From contig JAISRJ010000114.1 of NCBI GenBank assembly GCA_031273705.1, positions 1-7,298 of the forward strand: a stretch of 7,298 bases of DNA, read 5' to 3'. This DNA is from Clostridiales bacterium. Its GTDB lineage: Bacteria > Bacillota > Clostridia > Lachnospirales > WQUN01. Shown here in pieces: positions 5,881 through 7,298 of the stretch. The translations under genes were made by a program, and so were the position numbers. The notes beneath the pieces are model-generated. The model searched no databases. It was not told the origin of the DNA and worked only from the letters and a program-made list of their open reading frames with translations. Within the stretch, counting starts at the first letter, position 1. Every line of letters begins with the position of its first letter.

Positions 5881-6396
5881 ATGGACGATATAAAAGGCTC
5901 GATACTAAAGTTCGCGCATAATGTCACAAAAACCTCAAACGAATTTATTAAATCCACTAAGCTTCAAATTTCTCTGTCGTCCGAGGAGGAAAACCTAAAG
6001 AAGATTTATATGGATATTGGTAAAAAAGTGCACGAAATCTACCAGTATGGCGGCACTTTAGGTAAATTCTTTGACGATAAATATTCCGAGTTAGAACAAC
6101 AAGAATCTAAAATTTTAGAGCTTAGAAAACAATTAGATTTGGTAAAGAGCGTTAAAAACTGCGCAAATTGCGGAGCTTCTGTCGCGCGAAACGCGGAGTT
6201 TTGTCCAAAGTGCGGCAACAGGATGGGGTTACCCGTGGAGGCTGCTCCTGATTATTCTCCGCCCTCCGCGTCCGACGCTCCAAGCCCTAACTCCCCTGCC
6301 CCACCACCGGAGAAAACTTACAAAATCTGCGCTAACTGCAAAAGTAAAAACGATGTAGAAGCAAATTACTGCCTTACTTGCGGCAGATTGATCTAA
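5881..6396 (+). CDS. Coiled-coil double zinc-ribbon protein of unknown function
   Basis: I do not recognise a named gene. The 171-residue product has no signal peptide or membrane segment and is probably cytoplasmic. Residues 1-92 are helical and charged, with a likely coiled coil at about 65-92 (KYSELEQQESKILELRKQL). A zinc ribbon follows with C94-x2-C97-x10-C108-x2-C111. Next is a Pro/Ser-rich linker (about 118-144, with PAPPPEK), then a second ribbon with the same spacing, C150-x2-C153-x10-C164-x2-C167, four residues from the end. Such tail zinc ribbons are common in small Firmicute proteins that bind nucleic acid or other proteins, but no function is claimed. The ATG at 5881 is chosen because GGAGGCGG (5871-5878) ends 2 bases before it, with the GGAGG core 5 bases away. 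The in-frame TTG at 5869 would overlap that site. It lies between a transport operon and a stress operon and may be a separate unit. Confidence 0.8.
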   Translation: MDDIKGSILKFAHNVTKTSNEFIKSTKLQISLSSEEENLKKIYMDIGKKVHEIYQYGGTLGKFFDDKYSELEQQESKILELRKQLDLVKSVKNCANCGASVARNAEFCPKCGNRMGLPVEAAPDYSPPSASDAPSPNSPAPPPEKTYKICANCKSKNDVEANYCLTCGRLI

Positions 6397-6410
6397 GTCT
6401 GATCTAAGTC
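6389..6410 (+). repeat. Exact 11-bp tandem duplication over the stop codon
   Basis: TGATCTAAGTC occurs twice in direct succession at 6389-6399 and 6400-6410. The first copy contains the TAA stop of the zinc-ribbon gene (6394-6396). The second copy lies wholly in the 3' untranslated region. It looks like a recent slippage or duplication event. Confidence 0.85.
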
Positions 6411-6473
6411 GTGCCTGAAAATCAGTCGCCATGCTCACGATCAAAAACATCCGAAATTTAACGAAACTGTGAG

Positions 6474-6508
6474 TTATCATTAACATTATTTTGATAAGTT
6501 CATTTTTT
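6474..6508 (+). terminator. Weak candidate intrinsic terminator
   Basis: TTATCA (6474-6479) pairs with TGATAA (6492-6497) around a 12-base loop, and a run of six T follows at 6503-6508. The stem is only six mostly A-T pairs and the T-run is offset by five bases, so termination would be inefficient. Its place between the zinc-ribbon gene and the mcsA promoter is where a terminator would be expected. Confidence 0.25.
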
Positions 6509-6527
6509 CGTTTTATTTACACCTTAT

Positions 6528-6554
6528 TTAGCACTCGAAACACTTGCTGGCTAA
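6528..6554. promoter_or_regulatory. CIRCE element (HrcA operator)
   Basis: The left half TTAGCACTC (6528-6536) matches the CIRCE consensus 9 of 9. A 9-base spacer (6537-6545) follows, then GCTGGCTAA (6546-6554), which matches the consensus right half GAGTGCTAA at 6 of 9 positions. The 9-9-9 geometry is exactly that of CIRCE. HrcA is the known repressor at this site and releases it on heat shock. The element covers the predicted -35 box, so bound HrcA would block RNA polymerase. Confidence 0.75.
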
Positions 6555-6572
6555 CAATCAGTATGCTATAAC
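6544..6572 (+). promoter_or_regulatory. Predicted sigma-A promoter of mcsA-mcsB
   Basis: A TTGCTG -35 box (6544-6549) is followed by exactly 17 bases and then TATAAC (6567-6572), a 5 of 6 match to the -10 consensus. TGC directly upstream of the -10 gives an extended -10 (TGnTATAAC). Transcription would start near 6579, leaving a leader of about 90 bases that contains the palindrome CGCTTAAGCG at 6601-6610. The -35 is weak, but overlap with the CIRCE element supports the call. Confidence 0.6.
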
Positions 6573-6652
6573 TATTTCAACGGCAAATATTTAAAATCCC
6601 CGCTTAAGCGCCGAGGATACGGTATGAGAACATTCCATGTGGGAAAGCTAAT

Positions 6653-6659
6653 AAAGGAG
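6653..6659 (+). promoter_or_regulatory. Ribosome binding site fixing the mcsA start
   Basis: AAAGGAG lies 9 bases before ATG 6669. The alternative in-frame ATG at 6624 would add 15 residues with no match to the family's usual MLC-x2-C start. Confidence 0.7.
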
Positions 6660-6668
6660 AGTGATTTT

Positions 6669-7163
6669 ATGTTGTGCAGCAGATGCCATCACAATACGGC
6701 GACTTTCCATATGCAGCGAATAATTAATAACGTCAAGTCAGACATTTATCTATGTCCGGAATGTCTGAGCGAAGTCGAAAAACCGCTGTCTGTGCAGCAA
6801 TTTTTTCAAGGATTGCTAAACGCATATTCGGAAGCGTTGCAAGGAGTAGAACAAAAGCAAGAAATTCATAGTATACACTGCCCTGTCTGCGGGCTGTCAT
6901 TTGAGGACTTTAAAAATTCCGGCAAAGTCGGTTGTGCCGAGTGCTATAATACATTTCGCCGTGAAATGGACGTTATTTTACGCAATATTCAAGACAGCAA
7001 TCGCCATGAAGGGAAATACCCGCAAAAGGGCGGCGCGGAGCTATTTAACAGGCGCCGAGTTAATCAATTAAAATTGGAGCTTTCAAAAGCTGTCGAAGCG
7101 GAAGAATACGAGGAAGCCGCGCGGCTTCGCGATGAAATTCGATCATTGGAGGTGCCGGTATGA
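6669..7163 (+). CDS. mcsA: McsA, activator of the protein arginine kinase McsB (UVR-motif zinc protein)
   Basis: This 164-residue cytoplasmic protein is the zinc-binding partner that activates McsB, which marks damaged proteins with phospho-arginine for ClpC-ClpP degradation in Firmicutes. Two CxxC pairs, C3/C6 with C29/C32, form the first zinc site, and C71/C74 with C89/C92 form the second. NTATFHMQRIINNVKSDIYLCPECL is typical of McsA. The C-terminus carries a UvrB/UvrC-type (UVR) motif at about 132-161, LKLELSKAVEAEEYEEAARLRDEI, which mediates protein contacts in this family. The length fits the usual 150-185 residues. The stop overlaps the mcsB start by 4 bp (ATGA). In most Bacilli ctsR comes immediately before mcsA. 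Here no ctsR precedes it, and a CIRCE site lies upstream instead. Confidence 0.93.
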   Translation: MLCSRCHHNTATFHMQRIINNVKSDIYLCPECLSEVEKPLSVQQFFQGLLNAYSEALQGVEQKQEIHSIHCPVCGLSFEDFKNSGKVGCAECYNTFRREMDVILRNIQDSNRHEGKYPQKGGAELFNRRRVNQLKLELSKAVEAEEYEEAARLRDEIRSLEVPV

Positions 7164-7298
7164 AACCTTGGTATACCGAAGAAACCGTCGATACTTCACC
7201 GATTATTTCATCACGCGTGCGGCTGGCGCGTAATTTAAAACAGTACCCATTTACAAAAATCAATAACGAGGAATCTAAAAAGCTTGTGGAGGAAATTT
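7160..7298 (+). CDS. mcsB: McsB, protein arginine kinase (3' partial)
   Basis: Only the first 46 codons are in the window; the gene runs off the right edge. The sequence begins MKPWYTEETVDTSPIISSRVRLARNL. SSRVRLARNL at residues 17-26 is the conserved N-terminal signature of bacterial ATP:guanido phosphotransferases of the McsB type, and it helps to bind the ATP phosphates. McsB phosphorylates Arg residues on proteins, which both marks them for ClpCP and inactivates CtsR where CtsR exists. The start at 7160 is fixed by GGAGGTG at 7148-7154 and by the ATGA overlap with mcsA. The active-site Cys and C-terminal domain lie outside the window, so integrity cannot be judged. Confidence 0.92.
   Translation, partial: MKPWYTEETVDTSPIISSRVRLARNLKQYPFTKINNEESKKLVEEI

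Noticed and set aside
6439..6455. Possible CtsR box (GATCAAA, 3-base spacer, ATCCGAA)
   Set aside because: The left heptad has one mismatch to GGTCAAA but the second has three. It also lies more than 100 bases upstream of the predicted promoter.
6624..6668. Upstream in-frame ATG as the mcsA start
   Set aside because: The added 15 residues match nothing in the family. The strong AAAGGAG site serves ATG 6669, which gives the expected MLC-x2-C start.
1..7298. CRISPR arrays, tRNA/rRNA genes, phage genes, transposases
   Set aside because: No regularly spaced repeats, cloverleaf sequences, rRNA segments, integrase or transposase reading frames were seen on either strand.

Overview
The window looks like the chromosome of an anaerobic, low-to-moderate GC Firmicute of the Clostridia type. 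The evidence is strong GGAGG-type ribosome binding sites, frequent 4-bp ATGA overlaps between genes, a siroheme/ferredoxin-type sulfite reductase, and the Firmicute-specific mcsA-mcsB pair with a CIRCE operator. No genus can be assigned from the sequence alone. All genes are on the + strand.

Region 1 (1-3148) is a sulfur-assimilation operon. It opens with the 3' end of a SsuB/TauB/NrtD-type ABC transporter ATPase, probably for a sulfur oxyanion or sulfonate. Next come a compact sulfite reductase with its own two-cluster ferredoxin domain, a TusA-like sulfur carrier, a ThiS/MoaD-like sulfur carrier ending in Gly-Gly-Gly-Cys, a ThiF/MoeB-like E1 enzyme without a rhodanese domain, and a JAMM metallopeptidase. 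This set matches the logic of the protein-thiocarboxylate homocysteine route described in Wolinella succinogenes (HcyS, HcyF, HcyD with Sir and MetY). Sulfite is reduced to sulfide, the JAMM enzyme trims the carrier's extra C-terminal residue, the E1 adenylates the exposed Gly-Gly end, sulfide makes a thiocarboxylate, and a PLP enzyme uses it. The PLP enzyme (MetY-like) is not in this window. The C-terminal Cys cap and the TusA gene are the least expected parts.

Region 2 (3126-5817) is a complete FecCD/BtuCD-type importer: a lipoprotein binding protein, a permease and an ATPase. The binding-protein gene starts at a TTG inside the end of the JAMM gene, so it appears to belong to the same transcript. 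The substrate is unknown; iron, heme or a corrinoid are the usual cargos of this class. A 108-bp spacer between binding protein and permease is out of keeping with the tight packing. It is flanked by an 8-bp direct repeat.

Region 3 (5818-6410) holds one small protein of unknown function with a coiled coil, two zinc ribbons and a Pro-rich linker. An AT-rich dyad lies upstream and an exact 11-bp tandem duplication lies across its stop codon.

Region 4 (6411-7298) is the start of a heat-shock/protein-arginine-phosphorylation operon, mcsA and the 5' end of mcsB. There is no ctsR immediately upstream. Instead a CIRCE element (HrcA operator) overlaps the -35 region of a predicted extended -10 promoter.
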